In this document: one piece after another, positions 1 to 5,513 of the stretch
Layout: each line of letters opens with the position of its first letter
Numbering within the stretch: the first letter of the stretch is position 1
Assembly (NCBI GenBank): GCA_012511525.1
Contig: JAAZFW010000184.1
Span: forward strand, 1-6,510
Origin: Clostridiaceae bacterium
GTDB taxonomy: Bacteria > Bacillota > Clostridia > Saccharofermentanales > UBA5734
Direction: 5' to 3'
Length of the DNA stretch: 6,510 nucleotides
Program-made: the position numbers and the translations under genes
Notes under the pieces: generated by a model
What the model saw: only the letters and a program-made list of their open reading frames with translations
Told to the model about the DNA's origin: nothing
The model's database searches: none

Positions 1-534
1 CAGAAACTGAAGCGGCAGGGAAAAATCCGCTTTATCGGCATTACAGAGGCGTTCGCTTCGGATCCGACCCACGAAACCTTGCAGCTGGCCGTCAGGGACG
101 ACTGCTGGGATGTGATGATGGTCGGTTTCAACCTGCTCAACCAGTCGGCCAGAACACGCGTCATCGAGCCCGCCAGGCAGAAGAATATCGGCATCCTGGA
201 TATGTTCGCCGTCCGCAAAGCCCTGATCAGTCCGGAAAACCTGGCCGCTCAGCTGTCTTTACTTTTCAACAAGGAGTTGCTTGATCCGGACGCCATCGAC
301 CTCAAGGATCCGCTCGCCGATGTGATGACCAGCAGCGGCTGCCGCAGCCTGACCGAACTGGCTTATCGCTTTTGCATCGGCGAACCGGGTATCCACTCCG
401 TTCTTTCCGGTACCGGCAACCTCGCTCACCTGAAAGACAACCTCCGCGACATCGCCAGGGGACCGGTTCCCGAGGTGGCCAGAAACAAACTGGTCAGCCT
501 GTTCGCCCGCATAGACTGCGTCTCGGGACAGTAG
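1..534 (+). CDS. Aldo/keto reductase, C-terminal part (5' end outside window)
   Basis: The reading frame is open from base 1 and ends at TAG (532-534), giving 177 residues; the N-terminal half, with the catalytic Asp/Tyr/Lys region, lies upstream of the window. The first residues (LKRQGKIRFIGITE) match the strand-helix segment typical of aldo/keto reductases. They are followed by VGFNLLNQSA, then NIGILDMFAVRKAL, and near the end by YRFCIGEPGIHSVLSGTGN, the C-terminal NAD(P)H-binding segment of the (beta/alpha)8 barrel. The family reduces aldehydes and ketones, including sugars, with NADPH in the cytoplasm; the substrate here cannot be read. A TTG at 79 is internal to the domain and is not the real start. 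The gene runs towards the coiled-coil gene on the other strand, with only 15 bases between their stop codons. Confidence 0.9.
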   Translation, partial: QKLKRQGKIRFIGITEAFASDPTHETLQLAVRDDCWDVMMVGFNLLNQSARTRVIEPARQKNIGILDMFAVRKALISPENLAAQLSLLFNKELLDPDAIDLKDPLADVMTSSGCRSLTELAYRFCIGEPGIHSVLSGTGNLAHLKDNLRDIARGPVPEVARNKLVSLFARIDCVSGQ

Positions 535-549
535 CCGTCTGCCGGCGCT

Positions 550-1521
550 TCAATTTCCCTTTGCATCGGCATACTGGAGCAGGAGTTCCTGCAGCTGGTG
601 CTGCAGCACGACTGCCTGTGCCTTGGCTTGAGACCGTTTCTGGTCCAGTTCGCGTTCGACCTGGTGAAGCTTGCCCTTGATGCGCTGGACCGTATCCAAG
701 TCCTCACGCACCCGGTCGCGCACCGACAGGTCGGTGAAGATGTTGTCGAAAAAGTAGTCCAACGCCCGCGTACCGCTGGTATAGGTGTTGAGCGAGTCGC
801 CCAGATCCATGCGGATATCGGCCAGTTCGGAGCGCAAGTCGCGCAGCTGGGCGGAAAGATGGCTCATCAGGTCACTGGCGGCGTCCAGGTGGTTGTACTT
901 GGCCATGTGGGTGACGATGCCGCCTTTGAACCAGACATCGTAGCTGCTCCACCCTTCCGCGGAACGCAGCCGCTCCAGCATGGCGTCGGCTGTCGCCTGC
1001 GCCCGGCGGGCAACGGTGCGGGCTTGCTCGATTTCACCGACCTGGCCGTTGATTTGGGTCAGGGCGCTTTCCCTCTCGCGGTACCGGTCGGCGAGCGTAT
1101 GCGCCGTTTCGGCGCGAAGACTGCTTTTCAAATCGACCAATGCCTGGTTCCAGGCGTGCTCGGCCTGGCTGGCACCCATGATCTGCTCTTGCTGCTCCAG
1201 CAGAGCCTGCTGCAGGTAGCGCTGTTCTTCCTTCAGCTCGTCCAGCCGGTGGCGGGCCGCCACCAGCTCTGCTTCTTCCTTTTGGCGGCGCGCGTCCATC
1301 TTGCGGCTCAGGCTGAGGATGTAGTTGCCCAGCGATTTGCCCGCCAGGCGATCCACATCGGCCTGCTCGCCGGCCAGAACCGTCTCCTGATCCTTGATTT
1401 TGCTCTCGGCATCCTGTAGTTTTTTGCGCAGCTGGGACGCGCGCCTTTGCAGGATCGGCAGGCGGTCTTTATCCGCTTTCCAAGCCATCAGGGCATCGCT
1501 GTCGGGAATCTTGTCTGCCAT
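550..1521 (-). CDS. Coiled-coil protein of unknown function
   Basis: This 323-residue protein is rich in Glu, Gln, Arg, Lys, Leu and Ala, with long heptad-like helices at roughly residues 20-60, 75-125, 135-185, 220-245 and 270-318. It has no signal peptide or membrane segment, so it is probably cytoplasmic. Between the helices lie two less helical and probably conserved blocks. One is around residues 188-215 (AEGWSSYDVWFKGG, then MAKYNHLDAA). The other is around 247-271 (RALDYFFDNIFTDLSVRDR). From memory, similar unnamed proteins with a W-S-x-Y-D/GG block occur in Bacillota, but I know no function. The start is placed at the ATG at 1521 because GGAGG lies 8 bases upstream; the ATG five codons earlier (1536) has no good ribosome binding site. 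It is transcribed divergently from the M55 peptidase gene. A structural or scaffold role is only a guess. Confidence 0.85.
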   Translation of the reverse strand: MADKIPDSDALMAWKADKDRLPILQRRASQLRKKLQDAESKIKDQETVLAGEQADVDRLAGKSLGNYILSLSRKMDARRQKEEAELVAARHRLDELKEEQRYLQQALLEQQEQIMGASQAEHAWNQALVDLKSSLRAETAHTLADRYRERESALTQINGQVGEIEQARTVARRAQATADAMLERLRSAEGWSSYDVWFKGGIVTHMAKYNHLDAASDLMSHLSAQLRDLRSELADIRMDLGDSLNTYTSGTRALDYFFDNIFTDLSVRDRVREDLDTVQRIKGKLHQVERELDQKRSQAKAQAVVLQHQLQELLLQYADAKGN

Positions 1522-1529
1522 CTGTCTCG

Positions 1530-1534
1530 CCTCC
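1530..1534 (-). promoter_or_regulatory. Ribosome binding site of the coiled-coil gene
   Basis: GGAGG on the minus strand stands 8 bases before the ATG at 1521. It overlaps the upstream in-frame ATG at 1536, so it supports the shorter 323-residue protein beginning MADKIPDSD. Confidence 0.75.
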
Positions 1535-1562
1535 ATGTCCGGTGTTTGTTTTTTTCCTGTCT

Positions 1563-1592
1563 ATCTTAGCCAATTCGACAGCGCATCGTCAA
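1563..1592 (-). promoter_or_regulatory. Candidate sigma-70/SigA promoter for the coiled-coil gene
   Basis: On the minus strand, TTGACG (1592-1587, 5 of 6 to consensus) is followed after 18 bases by TAAGAT (1568-1563, 4 of 6). Transcription would begin near 1556, giving a leader of about 35 bases that includes an A-rich run. Its -35 box lies in the spacer of the opposing promoter at 1575-1603. Confidence 0.5.
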
Positions 1593-1603
1593 ATATCTAT
1601 AAT
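1575..1603 (+). promoter_or_regulatory. Candidate sigma-70/SigA promoter for the M55 peptidase gene
   Basis: TCGACA (1575-1580, 5 of 6 to TTGACA) and a perfect TATAAT (1598-1603) are separated by the ideal 17 bases. Transcription would start near 1610, leaving a leader of about 27 bases with GAGGTG at 1626-1631, five bases before the ATG at 1637. This is the best-formed promoter in the window. Confidence 0.7.
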
Positions 1604-1636
1604 GGTCGTATCATCCTGTGAAAAAGAGGTGCGGAT

Positions 1637-2431
1637 ATGCGAATCTATGTCATGGTCGACGCAGAAGGCTTATGCGGCGTTCACCTGCGCAGCCAGGTCA
1701 TGCCGGACGGTGAGCGTTACGGCGAGCTTCGCCGCCTGATGCCCGATGAGATCAACCACGTCGTCAAGGCGCTTAAGGATGCCGGCGCCAGCCGGGTGCT
1801 CGTCCGCGATGCCCATGCGGCCGGCAACAACGTGCTTTGGTCCCAGCTGACGGACCTGGCAGACGGCTACATCATGGGCAACAGCCACGGGCAGCGCATG
1901 CCGGGTCTGGCAGACTGCGACGCGGTTGTCCTGCTGGGCTACCACGCGATGGCCGGAACCCCGCAGGCCATCCTGGAGCACACCATGTCGTCAAAGGCCT
2001 GGCAGAACTGCTGGATTAATGGTGTTTTGAGCGGCGAGGTCGCCCTGGACGCGGCCCATGCCGGTGAGCTGGGCAAACCGGTCATCCTGGTCAGCGGCGA
2101 CGACAAGGTCTGTGCCGAGGCGAAACAGCTCATGCCGGATGTGGTGACGGCAGAAGTCAAAAAGGCCTTATCCCTGGAAGGCGCTGAACATCTGCCGCCT
2201 GGCCGGGCTTTCGCCCTGCTCGGTGAAAAAGCACGGGAGGCATTGGAAAAGCTGCGCGCCGGACAAATCCGGCCTTTTCAGATTGCCCATCCCGTTACGC
2301 TGCGTTTGGAACTGGTCGAGCGGGGTCAGATCCCCAACCCGCTGGCCCGTCCGGATCTGGTTCGCGTCGACGGTCGCACCTGTGAGGTGACAGCCGACAC
2401 GATCGAGCAGGCGATCGACCGGCTGCCGTAA
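1637..2431 (+). CDS. dppA: M55 family metallopeptidase, DppA-type D-aminopeptidase
   Basis: This 264-residue protein has the layout and length of Bacillus subtilis DppA, a zinc D-aminopeptidase that removes N-terminal D-amino acids such as D-Ala from short peptides. The expected metal ligands are visible: D8 and E10 in VDAEG, H60 in VRDAHAAGNN, H103 in LGYHAMAGT and E134 in LSGEVALDA. H115 in ILEHTMSS matches the proposed catalytic histidine. In DppA the ligands are D8, E10, H60, H104 and E133. There is no signal peptide, so it is cytoplasmic, consistent with recycling of cell-wall or imported D-peptides. The start has GAGGTG 5 bases upstream. No dipeptide transporter (dppBCDE) is adjacent, so the symbol is a family-level name, and the true substrate may differ. 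The gene ends 4 bases from the convergent epimerase gene. Confidence 0.92.
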   Translation: MRIYVMVDAEGLCGVHLRSQVMPDGERYGELRRLMPDEINHVVKALKDAGASRVLVRDAHAAGNNVLWSQLTDLADGYIMGNSHGQRMPGLADCDAVVLLGYHAMAGTPQAILEHTMSSKAWQNCWINGVLSGEVALDAAHAGELGKPVILVSGDDKVCAEAKQLMPDVVTAEVKKALSLEGAEHLPPGRAFALLGEKAREALEKLRAGQIRPFQIAHPVTLRLELVERGQIPNPLARPDLVRVDGRTCEVTADTIEQAIDRLP

Positions 2432-2432
2432 T

Positions 2433-2446
2433 CGTTCAGGCGAACG
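2433..2446. terminator. Weak hairpin between convergent gene ends
   Basis: CGTTC-AGGC-GAACG forms a 5-bp stem with a 4-base loop spanning the 4-base gap and the end of the epimerase gene, followed on the plus strand by TTT. It could be a minimal bidirectional terminator, but the stem is short and there is no strong T-run, so this is tentative. Confidence 0.2.
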
Positions 2447-3305
2447 TTTGCCGGCAGAAGGCCACTGACTGGCGGATCGCCTCGTCCAGTTCGCTTTCGG
2501 CCGCGCCTTCGGACAGATCGCGCCAGACACGGATGTCCTGGCCGACTTGGCCACCCATTTTGACGAACGGCTCCATGACAATCGACCCCTGGTAACCGAT
2601 CTCCTTAAGGGCCGCTGCGATTTCCGACCAGGGCATCCGTCCCTGTCCGGGCGGCTTCCGGTTGGTTTCCCCGATGTGGAAATGGCCCAGCCTGCTGCCG
2701 GCCAGCCGGATGGCGCCGGCGAACGAATCTTCCTCGATGTTCATGTGGAACGTATCGAGCATGACCTTGACGTTGTCCAGGCCGACCTCTTCGACAAATT
2801 GCAGGGCTTCGGACGCGGTGTTGATCAGGTAGCCTTCGAAGCGGTTAAGCGATTCCAGGCAGTAGGCAATGCCCAGATCGTCGGCGATCGCACCGACCGT
2901 GCGCACATTCTGTACGCTGCGCGCCCAGTCGCCGGGCTTGTCGATCGGCTGGGTGTAGTCGACCGGCCAATAGGAATAGATGCCGCCCCCGATCGTGCGG
3001 ATGTTCATAAAGGCGAGCCGTTCGAGCAGATCGGTGTAAAAGGCGATCGCCTGCCGCTGTACCGCCGGATCGGGCGACGCCAGGTTCTGGGCGGCCGACG
3101 GGCCGTGGCCGGCTGTGAGCATGACACCCAGACCGGCGGCTTCGTCCCGCAATCGGGCCATTTCCATCCGGCTCATCGCCGGAATCGGGGTGCAGGCGAT
3201 CTCCAGGATATCCAGTCCCAATTGAGCAGCCTTGCGGATATAGCGGCTGTAGTCCGCCTGCCAGCGGTCTTCCCAAAACGCATAATAGATCCCGATACGG
3301 GGCAT
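2436..3305 (-). CDS. Ketose 3-epimerase of the D-psicose (allulose)/D-tagatose 3-epimerase family
   Basis: These enzymes invert C3 of free ketohexoses and often ketopentoses (D-fructose/D-psicose, D-tagatose/D-sorbose, L-ribulose/L-xylulose), using Mn2+ or Co2+ in a TIM barrel. The 289-residue length equals that of the Agrobacterium enzyme. Family segments occur in order: GIYYAFWE (5-12), AGHGPSAAQNL (65-75), SYWPVDYTQP (111-120), NRFE (154-157), VKVMLDTFHMNIEEDS (179-194), LGHFHIGETNR (207-217), GRMPW (222-226), VMEPFVKMGG (243-252) and VWRDLS (260-265). The four metal ligands are E151, D184, H210 and E245; E157 and R217 match substrate-contact residues. The residue after E151 is Ser where relatives I recall have Val. 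AGGAGGG lies 7 bases before the ATG. The gene starts 25 bases after araA ends, so the two are almost certainly co-transcribed. Class is certain; the natural substrate is not. Confidence 0.95.
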   Translation of the reverse strand: MPRIGIYYAFWEDRWQADYSRYIRKAAQLGLDILEIACTPIPAMSRMEMARLRDEAAGLGVMLTAGHGPSAAQNLASPDPAVQRQAIAFYTDLLERLAFMNIRTIGGGIYSYWPVDYTQPIDKPGDWARSVQNVRTVGAIADDLGIAYCLESLNRFEGYLINTASEALQFVEEVGLDNVKVMLDTFHMNIEEDSFAGAIRLAGSRLGHFHIGETNRKPPGQGRMPWSEIAAALKEIGYQGSIVMEPFVKMGGQVGQDIRVWRDLSEGAAESELDEAIRQSVAFCRQTFA

Positions 3306-3330
3306 GGACGATCCCTCCTCGCGCAGGCGA

Positions 3331-4812
3331 TCAGCCTTTCAGTTTCCAGACCAGGTCTTGAAGCATGAGCTTTTCGGCCAGTTCGTCGACATCCGTCCCG
3401 GCATGGATATGGACCAGTTCGAAATCCAGCATCTGGGCCAGGGCGCGCATATGCTCGATCGTCAACGCGTAGCTCATGATCGAGTGGTGGGCGCCGCCGG
3501 CTTGCATCCAGGCTTCGGAGGCGCGCATCAGGTCGGGCAGCGGCTTCCACATGACGCCGGCAACCGGCAGCTTGGGCATGGTTCGGAGCGGTTTTTCAGC
3601 CAGCACGTCGTTGACGATCAGGCGGAAGCGGTTGCCCATGTCGATCAGGGAGACCAGGATGGCCGGTCCCGTCTGGCCGCTGAAGACCAGCCGGGCCGGG
3701 TCGGCTTTGCCGCCGATGCCCAGCGGATGGACCTCAATCCGTGGCCGGCCGTCTGCGATGCTGGGGCACACTTCGAGCATATGCGCCCCCAGCACCCGCT
3801 CGTTCCCCTGCTCCAGGTGGTAGGTGTAGTCTTCCATGAACGAGGTGCCGCCGTCCATACCGACGCTCATTTTCTTCATCACGGCCAGCAGGGCGGCCAT
3901 CTTCCAGTCGCCTTCCGCGCCGAAGCCGTAACCTTGGGCCATCAGGTCCTGGACAGCCAGGCCAGGCAGCTGCTCAAGGCCGGCCAGGTTCTCAAACGTG
4001 GTGGTGAAGCCGGCAAAGCCGCCCGCAGCCAGGAATCGTTTCAGGGCGACCTCGATCCGGGCCTGGTAACGAACAGCGCCGGGTTGGCCGGCCGCCTGGT
4101 CATAGACAGCCGCATAGGCCTGCATCTGGGCTTCGATATCCGCTTCCGAAACCGCCTGCACGGCGTCGGCCAGTTCGCCGAGGCTGTAGCCGTTGACCTG
4201 CCAGCCCAGGCGGATCTGGGCTTCCACTTTGTCGCCCTCGGTAACCGCGACTTCGCGCATGTTGTCGCCAAAACGGGCGATCTTGAGTTTTTTGCCATCT
4301 GCGAAACCGATCGCGGCCCGGGCCCAGGCGCCGATGCGGCGCTTGGTGATTTCATCTTGCCAGTAGCCAACGACCACCGGACGGTTCTTGCGAAGCCGGG
4401 TCAGGATGAAACCGTGCTCGCGGTCGCCGTGCGCCGACTGGTTGAGGTTCATGAAGTCCATGTCGATGCTGTCCCAGGGGATCTCACGGTTGAACTGCGT
4501 GTTCAGCTGCAGCAGTGGCTTGGTCAGCACGCGCAGCCCGGCGATCCACATCTTGGACGGGGAAAAGGTGTGCATCCAAGTGATCACGCCGGCGCAGAGC
4601 GGATCGAGACTGGCCGCTTCGCAGACGGCCTGGATCTCGTCGGACGATTTGACCACGGGCTTGAAGACGACGCGTCCTGGGATGCTGGCGTCCCCGTCCA
4701 GATGCTCGGCGATCACGCGGGAGTCGCGGTCGACCTGGGCCAGGGTCTCCTCACCGTAAAGGCCCTGGGATCCGGTCACCAGCCAGAAGGTGTATGCGGT
4801 TGGTTTTTTCAT
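3331..4812 (-). CDS. araA: L-arabinose isomerase
   Basis: AraA interconverts L-arabinose and L-ribulose in the cytoplasm, with Mn2+; many members also turn D-galactose into D-tagatose. The 493-residue product (E. coli 500) matches the family end to end: GSQGLYGEETL (14-24), WMHTFSPSKMWI (79-90), TQFNREIPWDSIDMDFMNLNQ (105-125), FGDNMREVAVTEGDKV (181-196), FTTTFE (269-274), LPGLAVQDLM (282-291), GTSFMEDYTYH (322-332) and AGGAHHS (438-444). The expected catalytic and metal residues are present: E300, E327, H344 and a histidine of the H442-H443 pair. The start at 4812 is chosen for AAGGA 9 bases upstream. Earlier in-frame ATGs at 4875 and 4827 lack proper spacing or any binding site. The gene sits between a cupin gene and a ketose 3-epimerase gene, without araB or araD in the window. 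Confidence 0.97.
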   Translation of the reverse strand: MKKPTAYTFWLVTGSQGLYGEETLAQVDRDSRVIAEHLDGDASIPGRVVFKPVVKSSDEIQAVCEAASLDPLCAGVITWMHTFSPSKMWIAGLRVLTKPLLQLNTQFNREIPWDSIDMDFMNLNQSAHGDREHGFILTRLRKNRPVVVGYWQDEITKRRIGAWARAAIGFADGKKLKIARFGDNMREVAVTEGDKVEAQIRLGWQVNGYSLGELADAVQAVSEADIEAQMQAYAAVYDQAAGQPGAVRYQARIEVALKRFLAAGGFAGFTTTFENLAGLEQLPGLAVQDLMAQGYGFGAEGDWKMAALLAVMKKMSVGMDGGTSFMEDYTYHLEQGNERVLGAHMLEVCPSIADGRPRIEVHPLGIGGKADPARLVFSGQTGPAILVSLIDMGNRFRLIVNDVLAEKPLRTMPKLPVAGVMWKPLPDLMRASEAWMQAGGAHHSIMSYALTIEHMRALAQMLDFELVHIHAGTDVDELAEKLMLQDLVWKLKG

Positions 4813-4821
4813 AAGCAGTTG

Positions 4822-4826
4822 TCCTT
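4822..4826 (-). promoter_or_regulatory. Ribosome binding site of araA
   Basis: AAGGA on the minus strand lies 9 bases upstream of the ATG at 4812. It decides the start against the longer reading frame that opens at 4875. Confidence 0.55.
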
Positions 4827-4832
4827 TCATCT

Positions 4833-4847
4833 CCTGGACGGGCCAGG
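4833..4847 (-). promoter_or_regulatory. Small hairpin in the araA leader
   Basis: On the transcript this reads CCTGG-CCCGT-CCAGG, a perfect 5-bp GC-rich stem with a 5-base loop, ending 6 bases before the araA ribosome binding site. It lies in the 91-base gap between the cupin stop and the araA start. It could shape translation or transcript processing between the two genes, or arise by chance. I see no riboswitch fold and no separate promoter with good boxes in this gap. Confidence 0.3.
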
Positions 4848-4903
4848 TTTGATCATCAGGCCAATGGTAATCCATCAGCCCGGTGCTGTCCGTATCGGTT
4901 GGA

Positions 4904-5329
4904 TCAGGCCAGAACCGCCTCGACTTTGGCGCGTATCGCCGCCTTGTCCTGTTCGGTCAGCGTATAGTAGCCGCTGTTGTCCCTGCTGGTATCCTGGTTC
5001 TCGACGATCAGGACGATACCCTGGTCCTGCAGGATCAGGGCATGCCAGACCCCTTTGCGGATGTTGTAGCAGGTGTTGGGCTCCATCTCGGTGACATGGA
5101 TCTCGCCAGGCTTGTCCGATCCTTCGGCAACGATCAGGGCGCAGCGGCCCTGGAGCAGGACAAAGACCTCGTCCGTCAGGCCGTGGTATTCCAGGTAGGA
5201 CAGGGTGTCCAGGTTGCGGGCCGGATCTTGGTTGAAAACAGCGACGCGCCAGTTTTCGTAGTGCATCAGGGGATGGTATCCTGGCTCATGGTTGGCTGTA
5301 ACATCGATCAAATGGCTGGGTGTCGGCAT
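4904..5329 (-). CDS. Cupin-like protein of unknown function
   Basis: This 141-residue protein shows a single small beta-barrel of cupin type. A first motif region lies around residues 46-69 (LEYHGLTDEVFVLLQG, with H49 and E54 as possible metal ligands). A second lies around 87-100 (CYNIRKGVWHALIL, with H96). The strand VLIVENQDTS and an Asp/Ser/Tyr-rich tail (SGYYTLTE) follow. There is no signal peptide. The start at 5329 is chosen because AAGGAGG lies 4 bases upstream; the reading frame extends to 5401 but those 24 codons overlap the candidate promoter. It is the first gene of a leftward cluster with araA (91 bases downstream) and the ketose epimerase, so a role with free sugars is plausible, such as isomerisation, mutarotation or sensing. 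No specific reaction can be assigned; the motif histidines are fewer than in classic metal-dependent cupin enzymes. Confidence 0.8.
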   Translation of the reverse strand: MPTPSHLIDVTANHEPGYHPLMHYENWRVAVFNQDPARNLDTLSYLEYHGLTDEVFVLLQGRCALIVAEGSDKPGEIHVTEMEPNTCYNIRKGVWHALILQDQGIVLIVENQDTSRDNSGYYTLTEQDKAAIRAKVEAVLA

Positions 5330-5333
5330 AGGG

Positions 5334-5340
5334 CCTCCTT
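5334..5340 (-). promoter_or_regulatory. Ribosome binding site of the cupin gene
   Basis: AAGGAGG on the minus strand is a full consensus site, 4 bases from the ATG at 5329, which is slightly short spacing. It overlaps the 10-base palindrome CCTTGCAAGG (5337-5346). It decides the start against the longer frame opening at 5401. Confidence 0.75.
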
Positions 5341-5357
5341 GCAAGGCAGTTATTATC

Positions 5358-5390
5358 GAAACGATGGTTTCATGATACACCATCGGGTTT
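5358..5390. promoter_or_regulatory. Overlapping inverted repeats, candidate operator
   Basis: Two inverted repeats share sequence here. GAAAC-GATG-GTTTC covers 5358-5371. CGATGGT (5362-5368) is matched by ACCATCG (5379-5385) across 10 bases, and outer AAA (5359-5361) and TTT (5388-5390) extend it with a two-base bulge. The second repeat brackets the candidate -10 box of the leftward promoter, a position typical of a repressor site. No regulator is encoded in the window and the sequence does not match an operator I can name. Confidence 0.4.
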
Positions 5391-5401
5391 GGCGTCATCA
5401 A
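5372..5401 (-). promoter_or_regulatory. Candidate promoter of the cupin-araA-epimerase operon
   Basis: On the minus strand TTGATG (5401-5396, 4 of 6) and TATCAT (5377-5372, 5 of 6) are spaced by 18 bases. Transcription would begin near 5365, about 35 bases before the cupin ATG. The -10 box lies at the centre of the inverted repeat at 5362-5385. Confidence 0.45.
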
Positions 5402-5416
5402 GCCGGCGGCCTATCC

Positions 5417-5445
5417 TTGAGAACTCTGTTTCGTGCGTCTATCCT
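5417..5445 (+). promoter_or_regulatory. Candidate promoter of the GH16 gene
   Basis: TTGAGA (5417-5422, 5 of 6) and TATCCT (5440-5445, 4 of 6) are separated by 17 bases, with a leader of about 60 bases. An alternative is the extended -10 element TGC-TAAACT at 5465-5473, which lacks a convincing -35 box. GGGAGGA at 5500-5506 is the ribosome binding site for the ATG at 5514. Confidence 0.4.
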
Positions 5446-5513
5446 GTACCTGACTGGCACGCTGTGCTAAACTGAACCCAGCCATCTCACGATCTATTTG
5501 GGAGGATAAGACC

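Noticed and set aside
535..549. Possible terminator between the aldo/keto reductase and coiled-coil genes
   Set aside because: Only scattered GCC/GGC pairs without a T-run were seen, too weak to call.
598..1419. Plus-strand open frame (273 codons) opposite the coiled-coil gene
   Set aside because: It is a mirror frame of the Gln/Leu/Glu-rich helices, with no ribosome binding site or recognisable domain.
2547..3368. Plus-strand open frame opposite the epimerase gene
   Set aside because: The minus strand encodes a full-length family match with all catalytic residues; this frame is its shadow.
4813..4875. N-terminal extension of AraA from the ATG at 4875
   Set aside because: There is no Shine-Dalgarno before it, the extra 21 residues match nothing in AraA, and they cover the leader hairpin.
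3304..5094. Long plus-strand open frame (596 codons) opposite araA
   Set aside because: It is antisense to the unmistakable AraA and cupin coding sequence, resembles no family, and is explained by GC-rich codon bias of the real genes.
5358..5371. LacI-family operator reading of GAAAC-GATG-GTTTC
   Set aside because: LacI-type operators centre on a CG dinucleotide; here the four central bases are GATG, so the family cannot be named.
5330..5401. N-terminal extension of the cupin from 5401
   Set aside because: It overlaps the candidate promoter and operator, while AAGGAGG marks the start at 5329.
5455..5468. Sigma-54-like element TGGCAC-GCTG-TGC upstream of the GH16 gene
   Set aside because: The GG and GC doublets are two bases too close for a sigma-54 promoter, whose spacing is strict.
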